From the NCBI RefSeq assembly GCF_000376425.1, contig NZ_AQWL01000006.1:1-64000 (forward strand): DNA of 64,000 bases, read 5' to 3'. Below, piece after piece: positions 1 to 10,949 of the stretch. The DNA is from Thiobacillus denitrificans DSM 12475 (GTDB taxonomy: Bacteria; Pseudomonadota; Gammaproteobacteria; Burkholderiales; Thiobacillaceae). Below the pieces are notes generated by a model that was given only the letters and a program-made list of their open reading frames with translations, did no database searches and had not been told where the DNA came from. A program made the translations under genes and the position numbers. Each line of letters starts with the position of its first letter. Position 1 is the stretch's first letter.

Positions 1-2
1 AT

Positions 3-272
3 GAACGGATCGCCCGGACACTCGATGCCGACTTCTACTTCGCGCATCCCTATGCCTCTTGGGAGCGCGGCGCCAACGAGAACATGAACGGCCTCATCCG
101 GCAGTTCTTCCCGAAGAAGCTGCGCTTTGATTCCATCACCCCTCATCAGATCGCTTTCGCCATGCATCGACTCAACCATCGGCCCAGAAAATGCCTCGGC
201 TTCAAAACACCACACGAGGTCTTCATGACGCAGCTACAATCGCGTCATAACGTCGTTGCACTTCAGACTTGA
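3..272 (+). CDS. IS30-family transposase, C-terminal part (5' end outside window)
   Basis: The open frame enters from the left edge and gives 89 residues ending in a normal stop. It shows the end of a DDE integrase core as in IS30 transposases: a WERGANENMNGLIRQFFPK segment carrying the third catalytic acid (the E of ANENMNG), then a basic tail with NHRPRKCLGFKTPHEVF, which is typical of the family. The first two catalytic acids and the N-terminal helix-turn-helix must lie upstream of the window. The element's inverted repeat should lie just past the stop, but its boundary cannot be fixed from one end. It borders a plasmid-like replication module, so it probably marks the edge of an accessory region. 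Confidence 0.85.
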   Translation, partial: ERIARTLDADFYFAHPYASWERGANENMNGLIRQFFPKKLRFDSITPHQIAFAMHRLNHRPRKCLGFKTPHEVFMTQLQSRHNVVALQT

Positions 273-351
273 ATCCGCCAGAACAGATTAGAGGGAACGA
301 ACGCTTATAAGAAAACTCGGCTGCGACAAGGAGTTGGGCGATTCTTACTTG

Positions 352-464
352 TGGATAGATCCGACTCTATCCCCCCCTTCCTCGGGTGCTATCCCCCTTC
401 ACCTTCCGGTTCTGTCCCCCCGCCTTCGTGTTCTATCCCCCCGCTTGTTCGGATTCTATCCCCC
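352..464 (-). repeat. Iteron-like direct repeat array beside the trfA-like gene
   Basis: Read on the minus strand, five copies of GGGGGATAGA (one GGGGGACAGA, one GGGGGATAGC), each followed by a looser ACCCGAAGG-like stretch, begin every 21-23 bp. On the plus strand their TCTATCCCC cores start at 366, 388, 411, 432 and 455. The period is about two helical turns, as in initiator-binding iterons. A single inverted half-copy (GGATAGA, 352-358) faces the outermost repeat. The last copy contains the stop codon of the replication initiator gene. The array is inferred to be the binding region of that initiator, a candidate vegetative origin. Its sequence differs from the classic 17-bp IncP iteron as I recall it, so it would be a divergent system. 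Confidence 0.75.
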
Positions 465-1412
465 ACGCTTCCGCCTCGCTGTCTTTCCTCGCAGGTGTTT
501 TTGCTGGGATGCCGTAGGGGCGCGATTTACGCACACCAGACCGCCGCCGCCGATCTCCCAGGCGAAATGTTGTCCGGCCTGACTACTGACATTCTCCAGC
601 GCGCATAGGGCCGGTATAAGGCTATCGTCTCGCCATCCGAGCATGGCCTTGTGCCGCTCCGCGTCGGTCTTCGCGCGCTCTCCAGATTCACTGCCGCAGA
701 GGCGATGCAGCGTTTCGACTTTGTAGGGGATGGGCGCGGCGTGTGTCGAGTAGAAGCCGTGAAGCCATTGCGCCAGCGGGTGGCCGATGAGGGCATGCCG
801 GATACCCCAATCGACTCGCGTGTAGCTGTCGCGATTGAAGAGCGCCTTCATACGCGGATTCAGGATTACCACGTAGCGGCTATTCGTGTTGTCACGGAAA
901 TATTCGTCGATCAGCGAACCGCCGTAGGTGTAGGGGCCTTGTGTGACTTCAACGGCTGTGGCCGTCAGCCTGGCGAGTACCTTCCGCAGCCATTCGCGGT
1001 CACTCTTTCCGATGTTATCGCCGCTCGGACCACCTCGGCCAATCAGGCGGAGAAACCCTTTCTCAGTGAACTCGATCCGGTTGCCCAGTTTGACCGTGCG
1101 CGCCAGGTGCAGCGCGCCCTCCCATACGTCGAGGTCGGATTGGTCGAGCCGTGGGCCGGTGTAGATGATGGAAACGCCTTTGAGGCAGGCGATGGGTTCG
1201 CGCTCTATGAAGCGGCGTTTGCCGCGCTTGATCGCGCCGAACAGCGCCGAACGAAGCACGCCATTGGGAACGCCCCGCACTGGTTCCGGCCAAAGCGGCA
1301 ACTGTGGGTCGGCCAAGGCGCGCTCGATGCTTCGCTGACGAACGGCCGCGAGGAGGTCTGTAGACGCAAAAGCTTGGCGCGGCCTGGCCGCGCTCGTTAT
1401 CGGGGAATCCAT
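456..1412 (-). CDS. trfA: TrfA-type plasmid replication initiator protein
   Basis: The 318-residue protein resembles the IncP replication initiator TrfA, which binds origin iterons and loads the host helicase. Family-like features are an N-terminal PLWPEPVRGVPNGVLRSALF segment, the stretch around GPRLDQSDLDVWEGALHLAR, and a C-terminal half with LIDEYFRDNTNSRYVV and LAQWLHGFYSTH, consistent with paired winged helices. Its length fits between the two TrfA forms of RK2. It starts 3 bp after the stop of the upstream helix-turn-helix gene, so the two are probably one operon. Its stop codon lies inside the last iteron-like repeat. On a chromosome this indicates an integrated plasmid or integrative element. 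Family assignment is by recognition of sequence pattern only. Confidence 0.8.
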   Translation of the reverse strand: MDSPITSAARPRQAFASTDLLAAVRQRSIERALADPQLPLWPEPVRGVPNGVLRSALFGAIKRGKRRFIEREPIACLKGVSIIYTGPRLDQSDLDVWEGALHLARTVKLGNRIEFTEKGFLRLIGRGGPSGDNIGKSDREWLRKVLARLTATAVEVTQGPYTYGGSLIDEYFRDNTNSRYVVILNPRMKALFNRDSYTRVDWGIRHALIGHPLAQWLHGFYSTHAAPIPYKVETLHRLCGSESGERAKTDAERHKAMLGWRDDSLIPALCALENVSSQAGQHFAWEIGGGGLVCVNRAPTASQQKHLRGKTARRKRGG

Positions 1413-1415
1413 CGC

Positions 1416-1745
1416 TCAAGCGCCTGTGGAAACCGTGGCCTGGCCGATGCCTGATTCTTTGGACTGCTGGCGCTGCCGTGCGACCTGTTCGGCCTTGGTG
1501 GGCCGTCCTCGTTTCGGTCTTGCATTGTCGCTGGCTGACAGGGCCGCGAGAGCAGCAGATTTGCCGTGAATGTGTTGGGCGATCCAGCCTTCTACATCCT
1601 CAATGCGCCATAGGAGCCGCTTGGTACCGGGAAGGCGACAAATCGGCGGTAGCGAAGCGGGATTTCGGGTGGCGTCGCTGCGGATGCTGGCGACAGATTT
1701 GTGAAGGTACTTCGAGAGCTGTTCTACTGTGAGTAGCGCTTGCAT
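1416..1745 (-). CDS. Small helix-turn-helix (AlpA/MerR-like) DNA-binding protein
   Basis: The frame is open from 1811, but the start at 1745 is preferred because a GAGG ribosome site lies about 10 bases upstream and the product then begins directly with MQALLTVEQLSKYLHKSVASI. Residues 1-60 form a winged helix-turn-helix with the LPGTKRLLWRIEDVEGWI wing seen in AlpA and excisionase-like regulators. The rest is a basic tail with an AT-hook-like PKRGRP motif. It lies directly upstream of the trfA-like gene and is probably co-transcribed with it, so it could regulate replication or excision. No target is visible. Confidence 0.75.
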   Translation of the reverse strand: MQALLTVEQLSKYLHKSVASIRSDATRNPASLPPICRLPGTKRLLWRIEDVEGWIAQHIHGKSAALAALSASDNARPKRGRPTKAEQVARQRQQSKESGIGQATVSTGA

Positions 1746-2283
1746 GGGGCGTGACCTCTTCGGGCCATGCTGGCTGAACCAGCTTGGCTCGAACGAGTCC
1801 GCGGCAGCCATGGAGTTTTGTCAGGTTCGTTGACTTTGCCAAGCAACGAGAACTTTCACCATGGCGGGGTTGTGCCCCATTTCGGTCCACTCTCCCCGAA
1901 GTGCTGCGCTTTGGCTCCGGCCTCATTCTGACCGGCGGCAACACTCTCAAGGGCGATTGCCTTACGGCATCTTTTCTAGCACCCAACTACGTCCGCTTTT
2001 CGTTGGGTGGTTCCTGGACGGCCCGCGCCTTCGGCTCTGTTGACCATCGTCAGATTGCCATCTGACATGATCGTTTTTATTACTGCCGAAGATCTCGTTA
2101 CGTTTCCCCAGTGCTTCCAAGGCCAGAATAACTGCAAACGTAAGCAGTGTCGAGCATTTGAACGATTTCGCGGCGACCCACATTGCCACAATTTCGCCAC
2201 ATCAATACTGCCAAACAACGCCTCTTAAAGCAAAACAACGCACCACAATGCAAGATACAATTCGTTGTTTTTAATGAAATACT
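1746..2283. other. 538-bp stretch without a supported gene
   Basis: Short open frames exist on both strands, but none has a convincing ribosome site, codon pattern or recognisable motif. The stretch separates the trfA operon from the 3' end of tRNA-Ala and should hold the trfA-operon promoter. If the element integrated at the tRNA, one attachment site should lie at its right edge; no repeat of the tRNA 3' end was found elsewhere in the window. No integrase gene is visible here. Confidence 0.5.
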
Positions 2284-2359
2284 TGGTGGAGAGGAGGAGG
2301 ATCGAACTCCCGACCTCCGCATTGCGAACGCGACGCTCTCCCAGCTGAGCTACCGCCCC
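2284..2359 (-). tRNA. tRNA-Ala, anticodon CGC
   Basis: The 76-nt gene folds as a full cloverleaf on the minus strand: D arm with GCTC/GAGC, anticodon loop TTCGCAA (anticodon CGC, reading GCG), TTCGATC T loop and an encoded CCA. The G3·U70 pair, the main alanine identity element, is present. The acceptor stem has one C5·U68 mismatch. The 3' end faces the plasmid-like segment to the left, the usual orientation for integration into a tRNA gene. Confidence 0.93.
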
Positions 2360-2380
2360 ACGTGCGGCGGGATTATAGCC

Positions 2381-2746
2381 TCAGCGGGGCCATGCGGGAA
2401 GCGCGACGAGGCGGTTGGGCAGGTTGGGCAAAAAGCGGGCGAGGAGCCAGCCGAGCAGCACACCGCCGCTGTTGGCCAGCGCATCGAGCAGGTCGGGCAT
2501 GCGGCTGGGGGTGAAGCCTTGCAGTCCTTCGATGGCGATGCCGAACAAGACCACGGCGAGGGCGAGCTTCCGGCGCTGGCGGACGACGAGTTGCGCCCAC
2601 CAGAACATCAGCGCGGCGTAGCCGGTCAGGTGGACGATCTTGTCGGCGTGGCCGGCGCTGTCGCCCAGTGGGGGTGGCATCAGCGAGACTACCAGGGTGA
2701 TGGCGACGCCGAGCCAGCCGCCTGCCCGCCACAGGCGCTCGATCAC
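2381..2746 (-). CDS. VanZ-like small membrane protein
   Basis: A 121-residue protein with about four hydrophobic segments and the short VanZ-family layout: an N-terminal helix ending in SLMPPP, then [19 protein letters not shown], and a conserved [18 protein letters not shown] near the C terminus. The exact role of VanZ-like proteins is unknown. The proposed GTG start at 2746 overlaps the lgt stop as GTGA, the usual sign of translational coupling. The same frame stays open far upstream, antisense-free but in the wrong frame over lgt, so the long version is an artefact. Confidence 0.75.
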   Translation of the reverse strand: MIERLWRAGGWLGVAITLVVSLMPPPLGDSAGHADKIVHLTGYAALMFWWAQLVVRQRRKLALAVVLFGIAIEGLQGFTPSRMPDLLDALANSGGVLLGWLLARFLPNLPNRLVALPAWPR

Positions 2747-3525
2747 GGCTGGCGCTGCGCCCAGCGCAGCATGGCGATGCCGGCGACGACCATCGGCAGG
2801 CTCAGCCACTGCCCCATCGACAGGCCCAGCCCCAAGAGGCCGAGGAAGCTGTCGGGCTCGCGCGCGAATTCGGCGAGGAAGCGGAACACGCCGTAGCCGA
2901 TCAGGAAGACGCCGGAGACGGCGCCGACCGGGCGCGGCTTGCGCGCAAACCACCACAGGACGGCGAACAGCAGCAGGCCTTCGCCGGCGAACTGGTACAG
3001 CTGCGAGGGGTGGCGTGCAATGCCGTCGGCCGCCTGCGGGAACACCATGCCCCACGGCAGGTCGGTGGCGCGCCCCCACAGTTCGCCGTTGATGAAGTTG
3101 CCGAGCCGCCCGGCGGCGAGCCCCAGCGGCACCAGTGGGGCGATGAAATCGGTGACGGCGAGCCAGCGCAGGCGGTGGCGGCGCGCGAACAGCGCCATCG
3201 CGATGATGACGCCGAGGAAGCCGCCGTGAAAGCTCATGCCGCCCTCCCACAGCTTGATGATGTCGAGCGGGTGGGCCAGGTATTCGGCGGGTTTGTAGAA
3301 CAGCACGTAGCCGAGCCGGCCGCCGAGGATGACGCCGAGCACGCCGTAGAACAGCGCGTCGTCGAGCATTTGCGCGTTCCAGCCGGTCCACGGCCGGTGC
3401 GCGATGCACCAGCGCCCGAGCAGGATGACCTGGATGAAGGCGACGAGGTACATGAGGCCGTACCAGTGGACGGCGACGGGCCCGAGCTGCAGGGCGACGG
3501 GGTCGAATTGCGGATGGACGAGCAT
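2743..3525 (-). CDS. lgt: Phosphatidylglycerol–prolipoprotein diacylglyceryl transferase
   Basis: Lgt transfers diacylglycerol from phosphatidylglycerol to the lipobox cysteine of prolipoproteins in the inner membrane. The 260-residue length, seven or so membrane segments, the HGGFLG motif and the Lgt signature [14 protein letters not shown], which includes catalytic-region residues, are all present, followed by RHPSQLYQ. The ATG start gives the usual N terminus with [20 protein letters not shown]. No strong ribosome site precedes it. It overlaps the vanZ-like gene by 4 bp and diverges from ilvD. Confidence 0.96.
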   Translation of the reverse strand: MLVHPQFDPVALQLGPVAVHWYGLMYLVAFIQVILLGRWCIAHRPWTGWNAQMLDDALFYGVLGVILGGRLGYVLFYKPAEYLAHPLDIIKLWEGGMSFHGGFLGVIIAMALFARRHRLRWLAVTDFIAPLVPLGLAAGRLGNFINGELWGRATDLPWGMVFPQAADGIARHPSQLYQFAGEGLLLFAVLWWFARKPRPVGAVSGVFLIGYGVFRFLAEFAREPDSFLGLLGLGLSMGQWLSLPMVVAGIAMLRWAQRQP

Positions 3526-3546
3526 GTATAAGGGGGCCAGGAGTCA

Positions 3547-3564
3547 GGGGTTAGGGGCTAGGGG
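3547..3564. repeat. Short GGGGTTAGGGGCTAGGGG repeat upstream of ilvD
   Basis: The 93-bp gap between the divergent lgt and ilvD genes contains this G-rich heptamer repeat. It is the reverse complement of the CCCCTAG-type repeat found at 19471-19554. The shared motif suggests a dispersed simple repeat in this genome. Confidence 0.7.
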
Positions 3565-3618
3565 TTTGGCGAAGCGCCCGGGTAAAATGCGAGGCTGATT
3601 ATAGATTGAGTGAGCATC

Positions 3619-6396
3619 ATGCCTGACTACCGTTCCTGGACCACCACCCGCGGCCGCAACATGGCCGGTGCCCGTGCGCTGTGGCGCGCCACCGGCATGA
3701 AGGACGGCGATTTCAACAAGCCCATCGTTGCCATCGCCAACTCGTTCACCCAGTTCGTCCCGGGCCACGTGCACCTCAAGGACATGGGCCAGCTGGTGGC
3801 GCGCGAGATCGAGGCGGCCGGCGGCGTGGCCAAGGAATTCAACACCATCGCGGTCGACGACGGCATCGCCATGGGCCACGGCGGCATGCTGTATTCGCTG
3901 CCGAGCCGTGACCTCATCGCCGACTCGGTCGAATACATGGTCAATGCCCACTGCGCCGACGCGCTGGTGTGCATTTCCAACTGCGACAAGATCACCCCCG
4001 GCATGCTCAACGCCGCGCTGCGCCTCAACATCCCCACCGTGTTCGTCTCCGGCGGGCCGATGGAAGCGGGCAAGGTGGTGTGGGACAAGCAGACCATCAA
4101 GCTCGACCTGGTCGACGCCATGGTGTCGGCGGCCGATGCGGCGTTCAGCGACGACAAGGTCGAGCAGCTGGAACGTTCGGCCTGCCCGACCTGCGGCTCG
4201 TGCTCGGGCATGTTCACCGCCAACTCGATGAACTGCCTGACCGAGGCGCTCGGCCTTTCGCTGCCCGGCAACGGCTCGCTGCTGGCGACCCACGCCGACC
4301 GCCGCAACCTGTTCCTCGCCGCCGCGCGGCTGATTGTCAGGAACACGCGCCGCTACTACGAGGACGGCGACACCCGCGTGCTGCCGCGCGCGATTGCCAG
4401 CTTCGACGCCTTCGAGAACGCGATCGCGCTTGATATCGCGATGGGCGGCTCGACCAACACCGTGCTGCACCTGCTCGCAGCCGCGCACGAGGCCGGTGTC
4501 GACTTCACGATGGCCGATATCGACCGCATGAGCCGCCGCGTGCCGCATCTGTCGAAAGTCGCGCCGTCGATCCAGACCTACCACATGGAAGACGTGCACC
4601 GCGCCGGCGGCGTGATGGCGATCCTGGGCGAGCTCGAGCGCGGCGGACTGGTGCACCGCGACGTGCCGACGGTGCTGATGAAGACGCTGGGCGAGCAGAT
4701 CGACGTCTACGACATCCGCCGCACCAATGATAAAGATGTGAAGGACTACTTCCGCGCCGCGCCCGGCGGCGTGCCGACGCAGACCGCGTTCTCGCAGGAC
4801 CGCCGCTTCGCCAGGCTCGACGACGACCGCGCCAACGGCTGCATCCACGACATCGAGCATGCCTACTCGAAGGACGGCGGCCTCGCCGTGCTGTACGGCA
4901 ACCTCGCGGCGGACGGCTGCATCGTCAAGACCGCGGGCGTCGACGAACACATCCTGAAATTTTCGGGCCCTGCGCGTGTGTTCGAATCGCAGGACGCCGC
5001 GGTCGAGGCCATCCTCGGCAACAGGATCATTGCTGGCGACGTCGTGGTGATCCGCTACGAAGGCCCGCGCGGCGGCCCCGGCATGCAGGAGATGCTGTAT
5101 CCGACCAGCTATATCAAGTCCATGGGCCTCGGCAAGGCCTGCGCGCTGATTACCGACGGCCGCTTCTCCGGCGGCACCTCGGGGCTGTCGATCGGCCACG
5201 CTTCGCCGGAAGCAGCCGAAGGCGGCAACATCGGTCTGGTCGAGGAAGGCGACTTGGTCGATATCGACATCCCGCAGCGCACGATCAGCCTGCGCGTGAC
5301 CGACGCCGAACTGGAGCGCCGCCGCGCTGCGATGGATGCCAGGGGAGCCGCCGCGTGGAAGCCGGTCAACCGGGTGCGCAGCGTGTCGGCTGCACTGCGC
5401 GCCTACGCGGCGATGACGACCTCCGCCGCCTTCGGTGCGGTGCGCGATGTCAGCCAGGTCGAGCACCCCAGCGAGGCGCAGGCGCACGCCGATCCGCTGG
5501 CGCGCTTCGCCATTCCCGGCCAGCTGAGTTTCCGCGTTGGCGCCGGCGGACTGACCTACGCCGACATCGACAACCACGGCGGCCGCGCGACGCTCTGCCT
5601 GCAGGGCGCGCACGTGGTGAGCTTCCGCCCCAAATCGCAGGCGGAACCCGTAGTGTGGGTGTCCGACGCCGCCAAATTCGCCGCCGGCAAATCGATCCGC
5701 GGCGGCGCCCCGGTGTGCTGGCCGTGGTTCGGCGCGCACGCCAGCGAGGCCAGCTACCCGGCGCACGGTTTCGCCCGCACCGTCGACTGGAAGGTCACCG
5801 GCAGCCGCAAGCGCAATGACGCCAGGACCGAGATCACCCTGCAGCTGGTCGACACCCACCAGACCCGCAGCCAGTGGCCGCATTCAAGCCGGCTGACGCT
5901 GACGGTCGTCGTCGGCGACAAGCTGGAGATGCGCCTTGCCACGACCAATACGGGCGATGCGCCGCTGCAGGTCGGCGAGGCGCTGCACACCTATTTCCAC
6001 GTCAGCGACATCGGCGCGGTGCAGGTCACCGGCCTCGAAGGCAGCGACTACCATGACAAGGTCGACAATTTCGCGCGTAAACAGCAGCGCGGCGCGATTG
6101 CCTTCGGCGGTGAAGTCGACCGCGTCTACGTCGATACGCCGGCCGACTGCGTCATCGTCGACCCGGGCCTCAAGCGCCGCATCCGCATTGCCAAAACCGG
6201 CTCGCTGTCCACCGTGGTATGGACACCGTGGACTGAAAAGGCCGAGAAGATGGGCGACATGGGCACAGGCAAAACAGGCGCCGGCTGGCGCGAAATGGTC
6301 TGCGTCGAATCGGCCAACGCGATGGACAACGTCGTCACCGTGGCGCCGGGCGAGACCCACACGCTGGCGGTGACATATAGCGTGGAAAAGCTGTAA
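3619..6396 (+). CDS. ilvD: Dihydroxy-acid dehydratase fused to a hexose-6-phosphate mutarotase domain
   Basis: Residues 1-614 are a full-length IlvD, the iron-sulfur dehydratase that makes 2-oxo acids in isoleucine and valine synthesis. It has the NCDKITPGM and [11 protein letters not shown] cysteine motifs and ends with the usual [11 protein letters not shown]...AVRDVSQ tail. Where IlvD normally stops, the frame continues through a short linker into about 310 residues of a YeaD-type aldose-1-epimerase/hexose-6-phosphate mutarotase with [22 protein letters not shown] and VWTPWTEKA. No internal start or stop separates the two. ATG 3619 is chosen over GTG 3610 because it matches the IlvD N terminus and has an AGTGAG site upstream. 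The fusion is unusual; a lost stop codon is the simplest origin. Confidence 0.9.
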   Translation: MPDYRSWTTTRGRNMAGARALWRATGMKDGDFNKPIVAIANSFTQFVPGHVHLKDMGQLVAREIEAAGGVAKEFNTIAVDDGIAMGHGGMLYSLPSRDLIADSVEYMVNAHCADALVCISNCDKITPGMLNAALRLNIPTVFVSGGPMEAGKVVWDKQTIKLDLVDAMVSAADAAFSDDKVEQLERSACPTCGSCSGMFTANSMNCLTEALGLSLPGNGSLLATHADRRNLFLAAARLIVRNTRRYYEDGDTRVLPRAIASFDAFENAIALDIAMGGSTNTVLHLLAAAHEAGVDFTMADIDRMSRRVPHLSKVAPSIQTYHMEDVHRAGGVMAILGELERGGLVHRDVPTVLMKTLGEQIDVYDIRRTNDKDVKDYFRAAPGGVPTQTAFSQDRRFARLDDDRANGCIHDIEHAYSKDGGLAVLYGNLAADGCIVKTAGVDEHILKFSGPARVFESQDAAVEAILGNRIIAGDVVVIRYEGPRGGPGMQEMLYPTSYIKSMGLGKACALITDGRFSGGTSGLSIGHASPEAAEGGNIGLVEEGDLVDIDIPQRTISLRVTDAELERRRAAMDARGAAAWKPVNRVRSVSAALRAYAAMTTSAAFGAVRDVSQVEHPSEAQAHADPLARFAIPGQLSFRVGAGGLTYADIDNHGGRATLCLQGAHVVSFRPKSQAEPVVWVSDAAKFAAGKSIRGGAPVCWPWFGAHASEASYPAHGFARTVDWKVTGSRKRNDARTEITLQLVDTHQTRSQWPHSSRLTLTVVVGDKLEMRLATTNTGDAPLQVGEALHTYFHVSDIGAVQVTGLEGSDYHDKVDNFARKQQRGAIAFGGEVDRVYVDTPADCVIVDPGLKRRIRIAKTGSLSTVVWTPWTEKAEKMGDMGTGKTGAGWREMVCVESANAMDNVVTVAPGETHTLAVTYSVEKL

Positions 6397-6488
6397 GGCA
6401 TTTCATCCGCGAATAAGGGTTTTGATGAATTTCTTCGCGTTCCTTCGCATCCTTCGCGGATAAGTGTTTTTCAAACCAAGGAGCAAAC

Positions 6489-7094
6489 ATGCGCGTGATT
6501 CTGGTGGCCAATCCAAAGGGCGGCAGCGGCAAGACCACGCTGTCGACCAACCTGGCCGGCTATCTGGCCGCCAGGGGCGAACGCGTGGCGATGCTGGATC
6601 TCGACCGGCAGAAATCCGCCACCCACTGGCTGGCGATGCGCGACATGGCGCTGCCCGACATCGGCTTGCTGCGCGAAGGGCAGAAGGACGGTAGCGACTG
6701 GCTGGTGATCGACTCGCCCGCCGGTCTGCACGGCAAGAATCTCGAACGCGCGCTGAAACTGGCGCACAAGGTGGTGGTGCCGATCGCCCCTTCGCTATTC
6801 GATATTCGCGCCAGCCAGGATTTTCTCGCCGCGCTGCATGCCGAAAAAGCGGTACGCAAGGGCCATGCCTTCGTCGCCGTGGTCGGCATGCGCGTCGATC
6901 CGCGCACCCGTGCTGGCGTCACGCTGGAGCAGTTCATGGCGCAGCAGGACCTGCCGGTGCTGGCCTATCTGCGCAACACCCAGCACTACGTCAACGCCGC
7001 GTTCGAGGGCAAGAGCCTGTTCGACCTGCCGCACCATGTCGCCGAGCGCGACGTCGAGCAGTGGCAAGGGCTGATCGGCTGGCTGGAGCGCTGA
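6489..7094 (+). CDS. ParA-family ATPase, orphan
   Basis: The 201-residue protein has the deviant Walker A motif KGGSGKTT near its N terminus, a DLDRQKSAT switch region and a DWLVIDSPAG Walker B strand, as in ParA/MinD-type partition ATPases that bind DNA or membrane cooperatively with a partner. It is short and lacks the N-terminal DNA-binding domain of plasmid ParA. AAGGAG precedes the ATG by 6 bases. No parB or other partner gene is adjacent, so the cargo is unknown; positioning of a protein complex rather than chromosome partition is plausible. Confidence 0.85.
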   Translation: MRVILVANPKGGSGKTTLSTNLAGYLAARGERVAMLDLDRQKSATHWLAMRDMALPDIGLLREGQKDGSDWLVIDSPAGLHGKNLERALKLAHKVVVPIAPSLFDIRASQDFLAALHAEKAVRKGHAFVAVVGMRVDPRTRAGVTLEQFMAQQDLPVLAYLRNTQHYVNAAFEGKSLFDLPHHVAERDVEQWQGLIGWLER

Positions 7095-7158
7095 TTTGAT
7101 CTTGTGCCCCTCCCCGTTTGCGGGAGGAGGCAAGCGAGCGCGGCGCGCACCCGACCGA

Positions 7159-7737
7159 TTAATGCGTGGCCGGCTTCATCAGGTTGACCACCTGCGGCTT
7201 GACGGTGCTCTTGGTCGTCGGGCAGGCGCCCTCTTCGGAGACGCCGAGCTGGCGCTCGGCATCGGTCAGCAGGTTGATCACGTCCACGTAGAACTTGTCG
7301 TTCGCCATCATGCGTGCGGTGCGGCCACCTTCGTTGGCGGCGAGCACGTCGGCGCCGTTGTTGATCAGCCATTCCACCACCGAGGCGTCGCCGCCGCCGG
7401 CGGCCAGCATCAGCGGGGTGATGCCGAAGAAGATGCGCTCGTCGAGCGAGGCGCCGGCCCGGTGCAGCACTTCGATCACCTCGACGTAGCCATGCCCGAT
7501 CTCGCCGTTGTAGGCGGCCTTGGCGAGCGCGGTCCAGCCCTGCTGGGCTTTGGCATTGACGTCGGCGCCGGCGGCGATCAGGGCCTGCACCGCCGCGATG
7601 TGGCCGCCATGGGCGGCGTGCATCAGCGCGGTTTCGCCGGCCTCGTCGGCGGCGTCGCGGGCCGCACCGGCCTCAAGCAGGTTCTTGATCTGGGCGGCAT
7701 CGCCCGAGCGGGCGGCGGCGAATAATTCTTGCGACAT
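7159..7737 (-). CDS. Ankyrin repeat protein
   Basis: The 192-residue product is built almost wholly of ankyrin repeats: at least four copies of the G-TALMHAAHGGHIAAVQALIAAGA pattern run from about residue 10 to 150, followed by a short cysteine-containing tail. Ankyrin repeats mediate protein binding. There is no signal peptide, so it is probably cytoplasmic. The ATG at 7737 has GGAG 6 bases upstream; the much longer frame that reads further upstream runs antisense to the next gene and is rejected. It diverges from the DUF255 gene. Confidence 0.87.
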   Translation of the reverse strand: MSQELFAAARSGDAAQIKNLLEAGAARDAADEAGETALMHAAHGGHIAAVQALIAAGADVNAKAQQGWTALAKAAYNGEIGHGYVEVIEVLHRAGASLDERIFFGITPLMLAAGGGDASVVEWLINNGADVLAANEGGRTARMMANDKFYVDVINLLTDAERQLGVSEEGACPTTKSTVKPQVVNLMKPATH

Positions 7738-7884
7738 GGGGGGCTCCTGCGTTTTAAGCGATGGGCAGTGAGCGTACAATTGTTGACCGATTTTATCAAC
7801 TATTATTGAGGTGCGCACCAGGCTTGAATGCCGTCTCGCCGACGGCCCGCCTGTCCTGCTTGGTGCCGAAGCCAAAACACCGCC

Positions 7885-9924
<2,040 letters not shown>

Positions 9925-10006
9925 GGGGTTTATCAGCATTTGCTATTAGGAGCCTGTAGCGGCGCCTGCTATCAAGTAGACAGTCCGTCCGTCATCAGGA
10001 GCAATC

Positions 10007-10804
10007 ATGCGCATACATCCCGGGACCGCAGTTTTCCATCCACAAGCGGCCAGCATGAATCTGCCGGGCATTCGCAACGTGACGTTCGATCAACCGCTGC
10101 ACTGGCTGCGCGACGGCGCAAGGGATTTTGCCCGGGCGTGGCCGCTGAGCCTGTTCTATGGAGTCGTCTTCGCGCTGCTGGGCTACGCCTTGGTGCATGC
10201 TGCGGAGGGCAGGCCGCATCTGGCGATGGCGCTGGCTTCGGGCTTCCTGTTCGTCGCCCCGCTGCTGGCCACCGTGTTTTATTGTCTGAGCCACCGGCTG
10301 GAGCACCACCACAAGCTCCCCAGACTGTTCGTTCCCCTGCTGTCATGGCGCAGCAATCCATCCTCCCTGGGGCTGTTCGCCGTGATGCTGGTATTCGTCC
10401 TGATTTCATGGGAGCGCATTTCGGCAATCCTGGTGGGGCTGTTCCTCAACGGTTCGGGCATCGGCGGCCTGTCCGATCTGCTCAGCATCGGTGCGGTGCA
10501 GCAGCATACCGATTTCGTGCTGGCCTACCTGGCATTCGGCGGCGTGCTGGCGCTGATGATGTTCAGCCTCTCGGTGGTGTCGCTGCCGATGCTGCTGCAC
10601 CGCAAGGTCGATTTTGCTACCGCGCTGGTCACCAGCTTCATGGCGACCCGGCTCAACTTTCCGGTGATGCTGCTGTGGGGAGCGTTGATTGCAGGCCTGA
10701 TTGCGGTCGGGATGGCGACGGATTTCGTCGCCATGGCGGTGATTTTCCCCTGGCTTGGGCATGCCAGCTGGCATGCCTACCGTGAACTGGTCGAACACGA
10801 ATAA
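10007..10804 (+). CDS. DUF2189-type integral membrane protein
   Basis: The 265-residue product has about six hydrophobic helices and the features of DUF2189 membrane proteins: an N-terminal W-L-GA-DFARAWPLSLFYG segment, a G-L-FVAPLLAT helix and a long PGIxG-free cytoplasmic loop rich in basic residues. The function is unknown. GGAG 6 bases before the ATG supports this start; an internal ATG at 10055 is an alternative that would remove 16 residues. It precedes the cytochrome c gene by 145 bp. Confidence 0.8.
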   Translation: MRIHPGTAVFHPQAASMNLPGIRNVTFDQPLHWLRDGARDFARAWPLSLFYGVVFALLGYALVHAAEGRPHLAMALASGFLFVAPLLATVFYCLSHRLEHHHKLPRLFVPLLSWRSNPSSLGLFAVMLVFVLISWERISAILVGLFLNGSGIGGLSDLLSIGAVQQHTDFVLAYLAFGGVLALMMFSLSVVSLPMLLHRKVDFATALVTSFMATRLNFPVMLLWGALIAGLIAVGMATDFVAMAVIFPWLGHASWHAYRELVEHE

Positions 10805-10949
10805 CCACGAATAACAATGTTTTACCGGGCTTGGTAGCAAAAAACCAGGCCCGTGTCTTGCGCGGCGGAGGATTTTCCTTAATATGGGAGGCGCGGTAGT
10901 GGCTAGATATATAGCGCGCGCTCAACTCGACCTCCACGGAGACACTGTA

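Noticed and set aside
334-608. Two proline/serine-rich plus-strand ORFs over the iteron array
   Set aside because: Their composition comes directly from the TCTATCCCCC repeats and they overlap the trfA-like gene on the other strand.
3544-5883. A 779-codon minus-strand ORF opposite ilvD
   Set aside because: Antisense shadow of the ilvD fusion gene without motifs.
6408-6462. CCGCGAA...TTCGCGG inverted repeat before the parA-like gene
   Set aside because: Arms of 7 bp with a 41-bp loop and a degenerate TTCGC-rich middle; this may be a common simple repeat and there is no evidence of function.
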